Of a DNA stretch of 64,000 nucleotides, positions 1-14,800 are shown piece after piece; position 1 is the first letter of the stretch, and each line of letters starts with the position of its first letter. A program made the translations under genes and the position numbers. The stretch comes from Pomacea canaliculata. Its lineage: Eukaryota; Mollusca; Gastropoda; Architaenioglossa; Ampullariidae. The stretch is from contig NC_037596.1 of NCBI RefSeq assembly GCF_003073045.1, positions 13,947,950 through 14,011,949 of the forward strand, written 5' to 3'. Below the pieces are notes generated by a model. It saw nothing but the letters and a program-made list of their open reading frames with translations, had not been told where the DNA came from and searched no databases.

Positions 1-852
1 TTGAAGCGTTCTACAGTAAAGGAGACTGTTTATCCTCATATTGTTTATCTTTGTGAAGCATAGAACATTTGTTTACCCCCAACACACACACACCATCAGT
101 CTTGTCTTAAAACGTCTGGTGTGTGGTACGTGTATTTGTCACTAGTTTCCAAGATTACTTTTGTGGACTGGCCAGCGGGAATCGATGACTGAAGTCACGC
201 ACAGACACAGAAACAGTGATGGTCACTGGATATTTTCCTTGCCCCCAACTCCCGAGCCGCCCCCGCCTCCAACCAACGCCCCACGGTTGCCTTAGAAATC
301 CTTGGACACGAGCGCTTGTGGTAATGGTGCGTGTGGATGTGTCGATGAGCGAATGGCTGTGATGATACCGTCCCTGACTGATCACACGTTTGTCTTCGTG
401 GGAATCGTCTGCTAATTCACGAGATAGACAGCTGTCTATGATAACCCTCCTCTAACAGACCGGTGCGACTAGTGTGGGGGATGATCGACACAGTATCAGC
501 TTCCTCTCTTGGGGAATGGTGGGGAAGGCACCGCAAACTGGCGATGATATACGCTACAGTACATTCGACATCTTACTTTCTTCTCCTTGTTTAACCACTC
601 ATCCTGCTTATCTGTAGGAATAGTCACGTGATTTATTAGGAGAGGTAATGACGACGGAGCCGAGGACTGGGCTTTGCCTTCCAGTTCCCTTGCTCTAGAT
701 ACAGTTGACGACGCACGCGCTGGACCGTGGATTTTACGTTATCTGGATGGCTGGCTTCAAGGCACGCCGTCATGTGTGACGTGCGTCAGCTTAACCATGT
801 ACTTCCGGTGTATGCGCGCGCAAGAGCGGTGGCGGAGCTACCCACAGTCGAT

Positions 853-1045
853 CGAATCACGGACGTGTATAGGTGGATTGCTGTCTGTCTCTTCCAAGAC
901 CAACGCTCAGCCTCTTGCGAAGTTCTCCGCTGTTAGTCTCGGCGAGCCTAAACAAAAATGTGACTAAACCGGAAGCTTTGTAGTCTCGTGCCTCGTTTTA
1001 GCTGTTAACTGAAAAAAAATTCGTCCAGTAATACAAGTTCGTGAT
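853..1045 (+). repeat. Dispersed ~190-bp repeat, copy 1
   Basis: The stretch beginning gtataggtggattgctgtct and running through ccagtaatacaa matches the reverse complement of about 36645-36820 at roughly 75-80 % identity by eye, with small indels. It shows no coding frame shared by the two copies, no terminal repeats and no tRNA-type A/B boxes that I can see. It could be an old SINE core or another short element, or a small non-coding RNA gene family. I do not recognise the family. Confidence 0.6.
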
Positions 1046-1730
1046 CGAATACTGCGTCATCGCAAAAAATTGGATGTATATGAAGGTAGCCTTTGAACTT
1101 GTGATATGCAGATCCACCAAAATTAAAAATATCACCCACCCCTCTCCTACCCCCGACCTTTGCATTTAAATTGGAAAATCGGGAATTCTCTCTTTTGTTT
1201 CTTTATGAATAACGAGTGAGGTGTGTCAGTTATGACCATCACTAGAGTGTCGCTAACATCATGGGGCACCTCTTCATTATATCGGTGACCTTAGCATTTC
1301 GTGCCTGGGGTAGATAACTCTGGCCTGCGCCGGCGGATTGTCTTCCGTGCGCCTCATCTCCCGTCTGCTTCCCTTTTTTTGCAGAGAGACGATACTGATC
1401 CCGGCCCATCCCAGCAGAAGCCAAAACCGAAAAAACCTCTGCGTGATTCAGGTAATAGAATAATGTTAACAATAATAAAGTTAATCAGCGGAAGTAAATC
1501 ATAAGGCGTGGACACGTGAGATGAACGGGGTGGGAGGGTGCGTGATAAGCGAAGACGGCGACCAGACAGAAGATGAGTTAAAGGCCTGGATGAGTATTCG
1601 TGGTGGTCGGCGATTTACCGAGAGGGTGAGTTGTCCAAACTTGGGTGGTGAGCTTGCTGGTGAAGTAAACAGCCCGACAACTAGTTATAATGACCGGAGA
1701 GATTCGGACCACGTGTGTAACAATATCCAA

Positions 1731-1773
1731 GTCACGTGACCAAAGACCGACGTCAAAAGGTTGCTATCGCAAC
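1731..1773. promoter_or_regulatory. Cluster of E-box, CRE-like and RFX X-box-like sites
   Basis: Within 43 bp lie a perfect palindrome GTCACGTGAC (1731-1740, bHLH/CLEAR-type E-box), a CRE-like ACGTCA inside gacgtcaa (about 1749-1756), and GTTGCTATCGCAAC (1760-1773). The last differs at two central positions from the symmetrical RFX X-box GTTGCCATGGCAAC. Each site alone could be chance; the tight grouping in CpG-rich DNA makes a regulatory role plausible. The target gene is not visible in the window. Confidence 0.35.
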
Positions 1774-2699
1774 GACAAATAAATAAATCAGCCGTGCGTT
1801 AAACGTTAAGACCAGGCAGAAGAGATTCATAAACGCGGCCAAGAAGCTTTTCTTGCAGAAAATTCTAATTTAAATCAGAAAAATGATTTTTTTTTTTTAA
1901 ACAAAACCTGGCGTTGACTGGGTGAGTGCAATGGACGCCGTCCTAACAGTAGACGTTCCCACAAAGGGAATGAAAGTTGTAGAAATCGTGCTTTTCTTCT
2001 TCTTCTTCTTCCCCATTATGATATTTCTTCAAGTCTTGTCATCATTCACTTCTACTTTCTCTTCAGTTGTCAGTGTCGTCGGCATTGTCGTTACTGTGTT
2101 TTCTGTTCCAGATTACAACCCTTTGACGGGTGGCGGCGGAGCCTGTTACAGACCATCTCGCCGAGGGCCGACGGGAGGAGGATGAGGCTAGTGTCGCGTG
2201 TTATCCAGTCTTCACCCTTTGACCGCACAGGGTCGTAGGGTCAAGGCAGATCACATGACCGCATTATGTGACAGGATGTACGCGCAGTCTCGTCTTGTTT
2301 TCCTTTCTCTTGCAAGCTTTCCTATACGATCTTCTTGACTAACGATGGCCTTTATTTATTTTTTAATTTCCAAGGAGTTTAGTTGATTTGTTTTGTTGTG
2401 TTTAAAGGACGAGGGAATCATTTTGTCTAGTTTCGTCATGAAGTAAGGGATGTGAAACATTCTCCTCCACACCCAACCCCTCAGTCAGGAGCAGGGTTAT
2501 GTTCTGTTTACAGGGTTTAGTACAGGATGATGTTGCTTGGCTTCAAGGGTTCTCGCTATTAGAAACCACGGAAAATTACAATTCGTTAAAATTGTCGCTT
2601 TCATTTAGATAGGTGACTCCAAATTGCAGGCCAAACTCTTGGCAAAAGTGTAAGAAAATGGTGCGAAGGTGCTCGTGTAGTGGGGAGTGCAGGTGTGTA

Positions 2700-5600
2700 T
2701 GTGATTTACAATATTTCAGTGAAAACTCAGCATGGTGGCGGCTGGCTGTCGTCACACCAAGAAGCAGATTCGCATAAACAACTTCCAAGATGTAAGCTGC
2801 GTCAGAAATAAAGATTACATGATCAAGTAGTAAGGTTAATTAAAACATTACTTATGTATTTTATGTATTTACATTTATTTTACTTCTTTGACAGTTTGTT
2901 TACATGTCAACCACATTGGATCTGTCAGTAGTGATAGGAAATCAAATCTGAAGATCCATCTCTAAGAACCTACATTGTTAAGCTTGTTTTTTAAATGAAA
3001 TATCTGTACCTATTTTTGTCCTGTATTTTTTAATTAATAGCTCGTTATTAGTCACTCCATCGGACTTTTGAATCCGATGATGTTATGCTGTATACTTTGA
3101 TGCATGTTCTGGAGAGTTTGTGAGTGTTTACACTGTTTTCTTTTTCACACGTGTGTGTGTGTGAGTGAGTGAGAGAGAGATAAGGGTTATGTTTGTTGGG
3201 ATGGGTCAGCGTGTGTGTGTGTGTGCCACCTGACTGATGGTACACGTAGCTAGTGTTCAGACGTTCAGTTAATTCGTTTAAGGAAACTAACTGCACCTTA
3301 AAAGGCTAGGTGGAGGGGTTTAAGGAGGTGAGATGTGGTTGGTGGTAAAACAAATCACCCAATTTTTTTTTAAGCTTGCAAGGGAAGGAGCACAACTTTG
3401 CGCGCAGGCATTCTTAACGTGGACTTCAGTGCTTGAGAAAGTAACCGATGTAGATGATTACAGTAGTGCAATGTAGAAATGTGTTTGTTTGTTTGTTTGT
3501 GTTTTGTTTTTGTGAACTGATGGGATAAGAATCGAAAGAGCATAACATAATAAATAATACAGTTTACTGACTTCTGCTGTTTGCCGGTTTGGCATTTCAT
3601 ACTGGCTTCGAGATATGTCAGGAATGCAGTAGAGAATTATTTTAATCTCGAACATTGTGATTTTTTACCTTTAGGCGCTGTCGTAGCTGCTGAGTTATTA
3701 ATGCTGCAAACGAGGTTTGCTGACATTGAATATTGCGCAGTCAACAATATTAATCAACCATCTGCAAAACTGTCGGTGGAACTCATCGTCCTTCAATTTC
3801 TTTCCTCTCCTCGCGCGGTGGCTAAATATTCATTGTGAATTTCTTGTTGGAAGAGAATATGTGAGATGTAAATTGTAATCCGGGTGTCTTTCGTAAACGT
3901 CCCGTTCCCCCTCCCTCCATTCGTAGTCCCCCCTACCTGTATATTTTTATTCCTCGATGTGCCTCATACTGGAAGACATGGGGTGGATGGCGAAACCTTT
4001 TAAACCATCGCAGTGTGGGAGGACTGTACACAAACCTTCATCGGGTAGTTTTGCTGAACAGCGCTCAGACAATCGTACACACAAGATTCTAACAGAATGT
4101 CAGCATCTCCAAGTCTGTACCTCCCTCTCTCTCCCTCCCCAACCGCTCCTGGTCAACCCCCGCACTTGAGTTTCTTCTCTTGATCAATGTGGACAAGTGG
4201 AGGGCGTGGGGATCGTTGGTTGGCGGCCCTCGCTGGCCACACGGCGGCGACCCTGGGCCTGAGAACGTGCTCACGGATGACCGCCCGCTCAGCCTCCCCT
4301 CCATGTCCCTTTCGCTGGCACATTTAGTCCCTGATTACCAGGAGGATATTTTTACAGGAATAATTATCGAGCCTCCAGGATCATTGTCTGGGCTTGATCA
4401 GAAAGGCATTGTGGGTAAATTACAAGCGGGGCGAAGTGCTAGTGCTGGAGCGAACCAGATTTTTTTTCTTTTTCTCTTCTTCCCTTCTTTCTCTCTGTAG
4501 CTTGTCGCTGCTGATTTCTGTACAGCGCAACCGAGGGCATGAGTAACTAACGACAAATTATCCTCGTGTAATGCCTTTTTTCGGGTGGATTTTTTTTCTC
4601 TTCCTTTTATTGTTTTGATATTTATTTGACTCGGACCTCCGCCGAGAGCGCCCTCACATTGGTCACATTTCTATTGACGTAAATGGGACGTGGACAAAGA
4701 GCCTGCGAATGGGGAGCTTCTTGTAGTCCTGCATCGTTTAGAGTTTCAGTTAGGCAGTATATGTATATCAAAGCCTTACATAGTGTATCAGCTAACGAGC
4801 ATGTACAGAGTAAGCACCATGATGTCGCTGTAGTTACTGGGGATGACATATAATGGATGATAAAATATATTAAAAGGCAAACACATGTTGACTTTAAGCC
4901 CATCGCATGACTTCCTTTTCTTTTCAAATGTTAAAGCTTGACAATTTTGTCATTGGGTTTAGAGGATCCAACGATTAACAAGTTCCAGACCTCGTCTGGC
5001 GTCCTAAGTTTCTGGTCTACGTTAATGCGTCTGTACAATCACGCCATCTTGTCCTGAGCACACTCACTCCCAGAGTCGACAGATTGGAAAAGGATACCAT
5101 TACTACATAGACAATAGAGAGGAAGATTCTATATCGGTTTTGCTCAGTCCACTGAAGTCCAGTTAGAATGCGTATGACGCTTTCTGCACCAAAGGGTTGA
5201 ATGAACCTTGGCAGACAGCCTATGACCTGGCACAGAGTTGTGTTCAACCATTGAATTTTATTGTCATTTATTAACACTTGTCAGTCATAACACATATTGT
5301 TACCGTCTTAGGCTGGGGTTTATCTTTATTTTTTTGTAATGAAAAGATTGCAGTTTTGTTAGATTCACCTTTAAGTTTATATTAATAATATATTCATAAA
5401 AAAGTTTTCTTCTTTTTTTGTTTCTTTGAATGAGGCTGGACAACTGTGTGAAATTTTTCCTGTTGTCAACATTTTTTGTTCTCAGTACATTTTCCTCTTT
5501 CTTCTCTCATTCACACACACACATATACAACAAAGAACAAAGTCACGATCAAATTCTTCGAGCAAACAAAATTTCAAAATCAACATTCCTCGAGCAGGTT

Positions 5601-8600
5601 TAACAAGAAAACATCACAAGCATCTCAACAGAACAAAATCTCTCAAACTTGCCATTTTGCAGAACAGTTTTTTTTTTTATCACCATAAAAGCTAACATCC
5701 AGCTTTTCTATGTGAGACTTCACCAATAAACCCATTCACACCCATTAGGTACTGGTAAATTAGATAAATAATTACTGAAGGCATCCTATATTCAGTGCTT
5801 AATAGAGAATAACAGACCATGAAGATCAGACTGAAAGCATATTGCAATAGTCGAATTGGAGACAATATTGTTGACACAAGGACCCAACTGTTTTGAGTAA
5901 GAAAGCTGTTTATGCTTGATATGTGTGCGAGTGGATGCAAAGAAAACATCACATGGGTGCAGTAAATTAATATTCCTTACCTAAAGGCATTGTCATCTAA
6001 CTTATCTGTGGTTTTGGACAGTTCTCTAAATGTTAGTTGTATTTTTTCACCAGCCTACTGCATAATACCCCACATAAACTTAGTCCAACATAAACAGGTG
6101 CTGCTACTTTACAGGCTAAACTTCTACCTTTACCAAAAAGATGATTTTCCTCAGATCTGGAAAGAGAGGAGACTTGCTGGGCCAACTGGTAGCAATTGGC
6201 GAAGCATGACCACTAAGCTAGCCAACATGAGCTCCTCACCTCCCTTCTAAGTCTCAAGCCATTCCTTCCCCATTGTAGGTAGAAATTCGGCCTTTAATAT
6301 ATACTTGGGCATTTTGGTCCTTTTAGAACATGATGTACCCAATTCAGATAACTGTTTTCCTATAAAAGTCTTTCAATTACATTTTGCAGGTCGATCTAAG
6401 GCTTTTATTCTACCATTTTCATTAACCATCAAGAAGTAGGAGATCCTTGAAGCCACCCTTTTATCTAGATTTCTGTTTCCTTTTAGCTATCATGGCCCAC
6501 ATAAAATTGTGCATGTCATTGAAGCATTGAACAGCACTTTTTTCTCTTCCTTTCCTTTCCACTCACTCCCCTCACTTCTCTCTCTCTCTCACACACACAC
6601 ACAATTGTTTGCCTGCTCTCTCTAGAAAGAAAAAAAAAATGAACGTGTGTCTGTCTCACTACTGACTCAAGAACCAAATTGAAAGAAAACTATGCAAGAC
6701 AGCTGACAGTAGACATGAGATCTGAGGAAGGTGGGGGAAAAACTTATCACAAGCAGCCAGAGAGTTGTGTAACTTTCCCAGAAACCAATTCCATGGAAAC
6801 TCATGAATCACCGAATGAAAGATGCAATATGCTACTTAAACCTAGCCAACAATCCATAAAAGTCTCCGAACCCTGGAAAATAAGTCATACAGTGACAATG
6901 TACATCGAAAACTTTGATTATTATTTTTTTTTATCTAGGATGTGGGCTCTTAGTTTACAAGTGTGACACCTCATTCATAGCAATCTTCCAGTTTGTGAAA
7001 CAGCAATTCTTGGTTTTATGACCTAAGGCTACAGAATAAGATAGTCATCCCTGACTGAAAGTGAGAAAAAAAGCACGTGGAAATTTAAATGTGTCAAGTA
7101 TGTCCCCAATCCCCACAAACATACAAAATAAAAGAGCAGAATATAAATTGAATGAGAAAAATGACAAAAAGTACTTTGGTCTGAAAAGACAGGAAGAAAC
7201 CTAGCGCTTCTCCCACATGCACAGTACTACCAAGCAGGCTGGCAGTGACAATATGCCACCGACAGCTGCATTTGAACCGAGATTGCATGGGTTTGACAAG
7301 AAAGAGAAGTTTCACCTATTGTGTGAAAGAAAATTGCAATATGAGGCTGTTCCTAAAGTTATCACCCTGTCATCCAATCACTGGAGTGCTCAAGATCAGT
7401 ATCCATGCAGCACTTGCAAATTGCAATGTGGATTTGTGCATCTTCAGAAAATGTTTTCTCTCACACATAGGCAATCTGAGCAATAGTCCATGCTGAAATC
7501 ACATCGCAAGAACAGACTAATAATTTTTAACAAAGTCACAAGATTTAGTTTCTTATGAAAAGCTTTCAGTGCTATGTGAAGAAGCCTGCTGAATGTTGCT
7601 TAATATGCCTTGGTTTTCTATGTATTAGAGACTGCAGGCAATTAACAGAACTTTTTGCATTTGACATATTCATGCCCTGGCACACAGACAGCACAACTGT
7701 CATGTAAACAGGGACTAAACTTAAGAAATGATAAGAATTATAAGAAATCAGTCTGTCCTCCACTCATTTGCTTATTCATCTATTCATCAACTTTGATGGA
7801 TTTCATTACTTTGTCCTTTGCCCATTCATTAATGGTCTGCTTCAGTTTCTCTCTCACATACACACTGATACCTGAAAAAATTATCTTGTTGCAGATCATG
7901 CTTGTCCCAGAATATTTTTTAAAATACCACAATAAAATATTGTTGTCTATTATGTTGTAAAACTTAAATAAGGCAAAATGATCTTAAACACTGGCAGATA
8001 ACAGCCTGCCGCAAGAACTGGTTTTGCCATTTTTAAACTCTGATGTAAAGGATGTAATGCCCAAGAAGAACAAGATATAATGCACAAGTGCAAGTATGTG
8101 TCACTCTCATGCAAACTCTTCTAGTGTCAGTACAATAGAATATTTTCGAGCAGATAATTAGCTTTTCCCCTGGTTCATATAAATACTAAAGATCTTACTC
8201 CACAATCCCAACCCTCTTAGCACCCATCCCAAAACCTAGAAATAACGGAAACCCTAACCTTAAGCCTTCCCATAACACTAGTGCATCATGGGTTTTCAAT
8301 ATAGACATACACGTACATGCATATAAGTTCCCACATGTACACTCATACACAGAAGTCCTGAAGAGCAATAAATGCATGTAAATGTTTGCAGGAACAAACC
8401 AAAACAACCAAAGAAGGTACTTGTCTTCTGGCAAACAGAAACAACCAGCCTCACAGGTAAGATTAACACAATGCAGTCAAACCACTCAAAGGTGGTTTTC
8501 AAGGTTGACGAGCCATTCAGGCATGACACCTTTCTCTAAATTACATGAATCTGCTTAAAAGTCATATACTTCATGCAATTTCCTACACGCAGCATTACAT

Positions 8601-8830
8601 GATGCTAAAGAACATTATTTTGCTAAAGTGATAGAACTCATGCTAGTTCCACTAATCCGGGTAGGTATGTGTCTCCTCTGTTCTTCCTTGTGCATTACAA
8701 CTCGATAAATTAGGGGAATTGACTGTAAGCCATTTTTTAAGCACCATATAGCTCCTGAAAGAAAGCCAGTAGTGCAAGCCAGCGATCTCATTTCTTCAGC
8801 AGGATGTTGTCAACATTTCACAAGTTGGAT
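2700..8830. other. Non-coding, probably includes the 3' UTR of the IkB-like gene
   Basis: This stretch holds no exon I can support. The part next to 8831 follows the stop codon of the minus-strand IkB-like gene, so some of it should be its 3' UTR; several AATAAA motifs occur on the minus strand (for example about 5257-5262 and 5267-5272), but I cannot choose the real poly(A) site. Simple TG/GA repeats lie near 3150-3225 and CT/CA repeats near 6575-6603. Confidence 0.4.
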
Positions 8831-11800
8831 CTATCCCATTTCCATGGGCTGCTCCTTCGGTATGCTGCTCTGCGGATCCACTTTAGAAGCCGCTGTATTT
8901 TGCTGTGATGAGAACAATACCATGGGATGGGTTGCAGGATCTGAATGTGTACAGGATTTTCTGGATGTTAACCTGCCATTCTGTTCACTCACTAGGCTGC
9001 CCACTTCACTTTGCATTCCAGTAGAAGAACTGGCTCCCTCAGCAGGAAGGATATTCAGTTTGGATTCTCTTTTAACCTTTTTCTCTGTTGCATTCTGTTT
9101 GCTTCTACTGGCTTTGCTTTTTGTCTTCTTACCTTTTTCAGGATTTGTTGGATCTGAAGTAGAATTCTTACCCTGTCCAGCTACAACATTGCTGGCACTT
9201 TCAACATCTGTCTTCTCCACTGAAGATTTTTCTTTGGAATGTTCAGAGAAAGCTGCAATACCAGACTGTTTTCCCCCTGACCAATTTTTCACAGGCTCTG
9301 AATCTGATTTCACAACACTAGTGCCTTCACCTTTCCGCGATTTCAGAGAATAGTCCTTCGGTTGATCTGCCACATCGTCAGGTTCATAAAATGCCTTGAC
9401 AACACCCAAATTATCCGGGATAATGTGATTAGCCGCAGCTTTGCTTTGACTATTTTCTGATGGCAAGGCATTCATTCTTGACAAAGGAATACCACTTGAT
9501 GCCAGAAAACTCCGCAGGTGTTGAAAACTAGAGGGCTGTGTGTTTAAGCTTGGTCTAACAGAATTTGTTGGTGACTGTCGCAGAGCAAGCAAGTCATCCG
9601 GTGTAACATGGCGCAATTCCACTGATCCACCACTGCTGCCGCTGGGATCGTTGGTGGATGAACGAAACAAAAATAGGGGCCGAGTTGCCTGGGTATGAGC
9701 CACAGATGGTAAAGTCCCCAAGACCCCAGAGCTGACTTTGTCACTCACTGCTGCTGAAGGGGAGGCTACTACTGGCATGACAGGAGTGAAAGAAGACACT
9801 CTCACTGCACTTTGTTCGGAAATAGGCACAAGTTTCAAACTGTGTTCTGCAGGGGTGGTTACCATGCCAACCTGACTGACACCTGGAGTTACAGATGTCA
9901 AACCAGCAAGTCTCGCCTGCAATGCTGTGGCAGGAGCAGAGGTAACCACTGGCTTTGGGCTTTCTCTCGCCTCTGCATTCTCTCCTCCATTTTGTTTTTC
10001 TGTCCAGGCCTTGATGATGAGGTTTTGAATAACCTTGGCTAGTGAAGCCTGAGGCACACCACTCTCGTCCACATCCATAGAGCATGCATTCGGTCCCAGC
10101 ATTCCCATGTTTAATCTGGGTGCATCACCTTCTTTGTGAATCGGAATATTCAGATGGTCTTTCATAGTGCTGTCTTTCAGGATAGTAGCTTCCTCAGGTG
10201 AAGGGCCCAGCTTGAAATTCTGTTTAATCTTGCCATCCACAACACAGTTCTCTTGCAACACAGACTGGGAAGGCAGCTTCGCACCTGGATGCAACGTCGC
10301 CGTGGCAACACCAGTGGTTGATTCACCTTGACCCTCGTTTGTAGACAGAGTTTGGCCCTTCAGCTGAACATAACTTTTGCCTGAAGAGAGTGCTTGGCTT
10401 CTACTCTGTGACTGAGCACTGCTCACTCTGGCTGCCATGTCAGAGAGCACACCAGCCATGCTCCCCTTCACCCTGTCCATTGCAGCTGGTTTGGATGAAT
10501 CTGAGCTGTCTTCTGACACCGCAATCTAAAAATTTGACAAAATGCTTTGTAGTTTTGGCATAACTTTTAGTCCATCAAATTATTTGAGAATTCAGTGATG
10601 ATGATTATGATAATTATGATTAATATATTAGGAATTCACATTATCAGTCCTTCCTTTCTCTATGAGAAATTTTTTAAAAAGTGCATGACAATCAGGTTGT
10701 ACACAGCAATCGTGTTTCAAATTCACCAAGTAACAATCATCATGACTAACAATTGTCTGTGCTATGAATTTGTGCTTCTGTTTATTAATTTTACTCCCCT
10801 CCTTTTGTATCTACCAGCTGCCTGCTCTTTCATCTGAGCTGAAGACCCATTAAGAAAAAGCGCTGAGCACACACCCTCACAAAAAAGCTATCTGAAGCTT
10901 TATGGTAAAGACATGTTTACCCTCTCCCACCAGAAGTCATAAAATCTCATGTCTTTATAGGAACAGTTTTCAACCCCAAACTCTTTGCTACATCTTCTGT
11001 GGCTGCTCTCCAATAACAGTCACATACCACCTATATGGAGCACATAACAAAGATATCAATAACCAGAATCAATCTGAATTTTTTTATCAGAAGAAGAGAA
11101 TCTCAGAGCAAGAAAACGACTTACTTCCAGTGCAGGAGGTGACTGTGTTTCCATGTCTTCACCAACATCATCAAGTCCTTCATCTACTGCTCGAGCAAGA
11201 ATGCGAGCGACACTGGTGTGACTTCGTCCTTGAGCTGCCATGGTGGGAATGACACCAGCATAGTTGGCAATTTCAGGATCTGCCCCTCGACGCAAAAGCA
11301 ATTCCACAATTGGCTTTTGATTTCCCTCAGCAGCATGGAACAACACTGTTCGACCACTCTTTCCATCCTAGAGAAACATAATAAAGTGTGACTAAACCAG
11401 GTTTTCAAAGTCATATGTCGAAGAAAAATCTAGCCTGTTGGTGGAGCACACAAGCATACATTATTTTACTCAAGAGAACGATCACTTAAGCACAATATTG
11501 ATCAAAAGTTTGATGTTCATTATAGATTATACCCAACCATTTTTCATCAGGTGTTTCAATTCCATCCACACATTTTCCAGTAGTTCCTGGAATATGAAAC
11601 TTTTGACCAGTCCTGTGCATAATCATTGAACCTGTAAGTATATCTTTCCATCCAGAAATTCCTTGTCATACATGCCACCACAATATAAAATGCAACATAA
11701 CTGATATGTAGCCACATGCAAATAAAACATACAAATCAATGAAAACAAAAATGAAGACAGTAAACTACTAAACCATGATGTTGATATCAGCTCCATGATC

Positions 11801-14800
11801 CAGCAGTTTCTTGACAAGTTCGATGTCATTGTTCATCACAGCTGTGTGCAGTGGGGCCATTCCTTAAAGATGGTGAGATAAATTTAATGATACTCATAAA
11901 AAAAAAACCTAAATGTTCAAACGTTAAACTACAATCTATTTACATATCCCTTTCTTTCAGATTAAAGGATTTATGTAGCACCATCACTACGTTCTTATCA
12001 AACTGATGACATATTTGAGAAGGTAAACAATGATTTCACAACAGAAGGTTTTAAGATTTTTTTAAATGTGTATGTCGCCTTGATATAGCCTGTATTGCTG
12101 CACATTTCATAGTTATGTACACTCTGTCTTCTAATTTATTCTATGAAAGTCATGTCCTTTAACCTCACCACCTAATGTCTGCTTCAAATTCTGTCAGTAA
12201 TGGAATGACCACAAGTTCTTCACTGTCATAATTGTCTCATAATCATGTATAAAAAATTATAAAAAAATGTATATGCCATAATCATGCAGCATTAACTGAC
12301 TTCCTCATGTATACACATATGCACACACACACACATGTTCAATTACAATATTCCCAGATACAGTTTAACACAAATTTTTTTTAGTCCTAACCTTCAAAAT
12401 TACGATAGTTGAGATCACATCTGTGTTTACTCCACTGTAATAGCGCCTCAAGGCAGTCTGGATCTCTGCCCTGGACAGCCATGTGGATGCTGGTTGACCC
12501 TGAGCTGTCCACAAGATTAGGGTCTGCACCAGCGTCCAGCAGCAGTTGTATACCAGGCAAGTAAGCCAGTTTGATGGCCAGGTGCAGAGGTGTCTGAACT
12601 CACAAAGAACAGAAATAGATATCACTGAATAATTACTGTTGAGCGAGCTCATTTGATGGCCAAATGTATGGGTATCCGTAGACCCACAAGATTGAAGACC
12701 ATACGCTAGTTAAGTGAGCTTGTTTGAAGGGACAGGTGACAGATGTCTGAAGAGACAAGACATAAACATATTCCAGCTTATCTCAGTGTGGTCCATTTAA
12801 TGTTAGGTTCCCACAGTCACTGACAGACAGGGCAGATATATCTACAAATATTTCATGCTCTACAAAATCTTTCTCAATCTCTTTCTATTGCATTAACAGG
12901 TACACAAGTGGGCACACACAGACACAGACTTACTTGCTGCTGCTTATTGTATCGGTCCACACTGCGATACACAAGGCCCATAAGCTGTATCAGTTTCTTG
13001 ACCATCATATCATTCTCATGGACTACAGCAATATGAAGAGGTCTGTGGACATAGATCAGTGGCCTTATCAATATTACAGGAAACTGATATTTTTCATTTC
13101 CGTTGTCTCTCTCTCTCACATATGCATGCACATGCAGGCACACACACACACTCTCTGTGTTGACACGCTTCAAGATTGCTGTGAAACCACAGACTGGAAT
13201 GTGTTTGTTGACACTTTCTCTGACATTACTGAAGTAGCTGATTGTGTGACTGACTATATTAGTTTTTGTAAGGATTCTGTTTTAACAAAGAAAATCAGAG
13301 TTTACTCCAACAACAAGTCTTGGGTGACAAAGTATATTGAAAACAAAAGAAACCAGCTTTCAGGGACACGGAGACACTGAAAGCAATAAAGAAAGAACTT
13401 TAGACGATTATTAAGGAGAAAGAGAATATACAAGTCAAGAAACATTTTCTTGAGCATAATATGAAGAAAGTCTGGGAGGGAATAAAACTGATGAATGGGC
13501 ACCAGGGCAGGATAGCATCATGGTCCTCTCTATGTACTAATCTTCTGTCGTGGGCTTCTGCCCGTGATGAACAAATGTTTCTTTTTGTTCAGCAGTGCTT
13601 TTAGGCCCTTGGTCACCCAAGGTTTGTTGTTAGGATAAACATACACTGCCTTGATGGACTGGTGCAATCAACACTATTTTACTCCTCACTTTTACTTCTA
13701 ACTGTGTGTTAAATGTCTGTATGGGTATGTGAGCAAAGACAAATTTCTGCCCTGGGTCTCCTGGGCAGACAATAAAGTCTGTTTTGATTTTGATTTTGAT
13801 TTTGATTTGTCATAACATGCACACTCTTAAAGCAGACAGTCCTGATAAAATAAAACTAATCTAAAGGTTTTGTGCTGACCAACTTGCCAAAATTCTGTTA
13901 GGTTTAACCTGTCTCTTTTTAACAGTTCTGTCCCTTTACTCTGGAAAACATCCTGCATTGTGCCAGTGCCAAGAAACATTCTGTGGTAGAATTAACATCC
14001 TGTTGCTTTAACCTCTGTGATGATGAAAGGTTTTGAAAAGCTAGTTCTCAGACACTTTCAGACACAAGCACTAATGCAGGACTCTTTAGATCCCATACAG
14101 TTTACCTACAGAAGTAAGCACAGCATAGATGATGCTATATGTCTTAAATAGAACTTGCACACATCTGGAGTACCTGAACATCTGCATTCGCTTAATGTTG
14201 TTGGGTTTTTTTTTTTAACACAATACAATGTACAATGCCATTTGCCTGTACAGAAGCGAATTCGGTCAGATAAGCACTGATGGCAGAGCTTTTTTGTGGA
14301 TTTTAGAGTACCTGAATACTTTGTTGCATGGTGTGATAATTATTTGGAATTGAAACGAAAGGAATGATTGTCTACGTTAGAAAGGACTGGGTTGTTTTTG
14401 GTGAAAGGAGGAGTAAGAAGAGTGCGGGTTACAACTATTGAGGCATAATTATTGATAATCAATTTACTTGGAAAACTCAGGTAAATAATGTTATTAAAGA
14501 AGTGCATAGCCACCTGTACTGTCTCAGAGAGATAAGTCTTTTAATGTGCAATTAGAATGTCTGCAAATATTGTACACATCCATTATATGCAGCATGACGT
14601 TCAGTCTAGTTTTCTGGGGTGGCAATATTACAAAGCAGGAGGTTCTGATCTGCAAACCGACTGCACTTTTAGCCAACTACTCAAATCCACTACAACTGGA
14701 ATTTTACATCAGACACATACAGATGTGATAAGTTTGGAGTTCCTAAAGCTAGAACCATACATTATCTCCACTCATTTATCCCAGCTGCAATCCAGAAACA

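Larger units (their letters stand above)
1..2700. other. CpG-rich non-coding stretch, possible regulatory region
   Basis: No coding exon with recognisable protein similarity was found on either strand. The first 2.3 kb is clearly richer in CpG and GC than most of the window, as promoter-proximal DNA often is, and it carries one copy of a dispersed repeat (about 853-1045) and a cluster of transcription-factor-like sites (1731-1773). Short open frames here have no domain and are probably chance. It could be the promoter or first non-coding exon of a gene lying to the left of the window; that is inference. Confidence 0.4.

Noticed and set aside
8772-9353. A 193-codon plus-strand open frame
   Set aside because: It is the antisense shadow of the last exon of the IkB-like gene, whose frame is supported by phase and family similarity.
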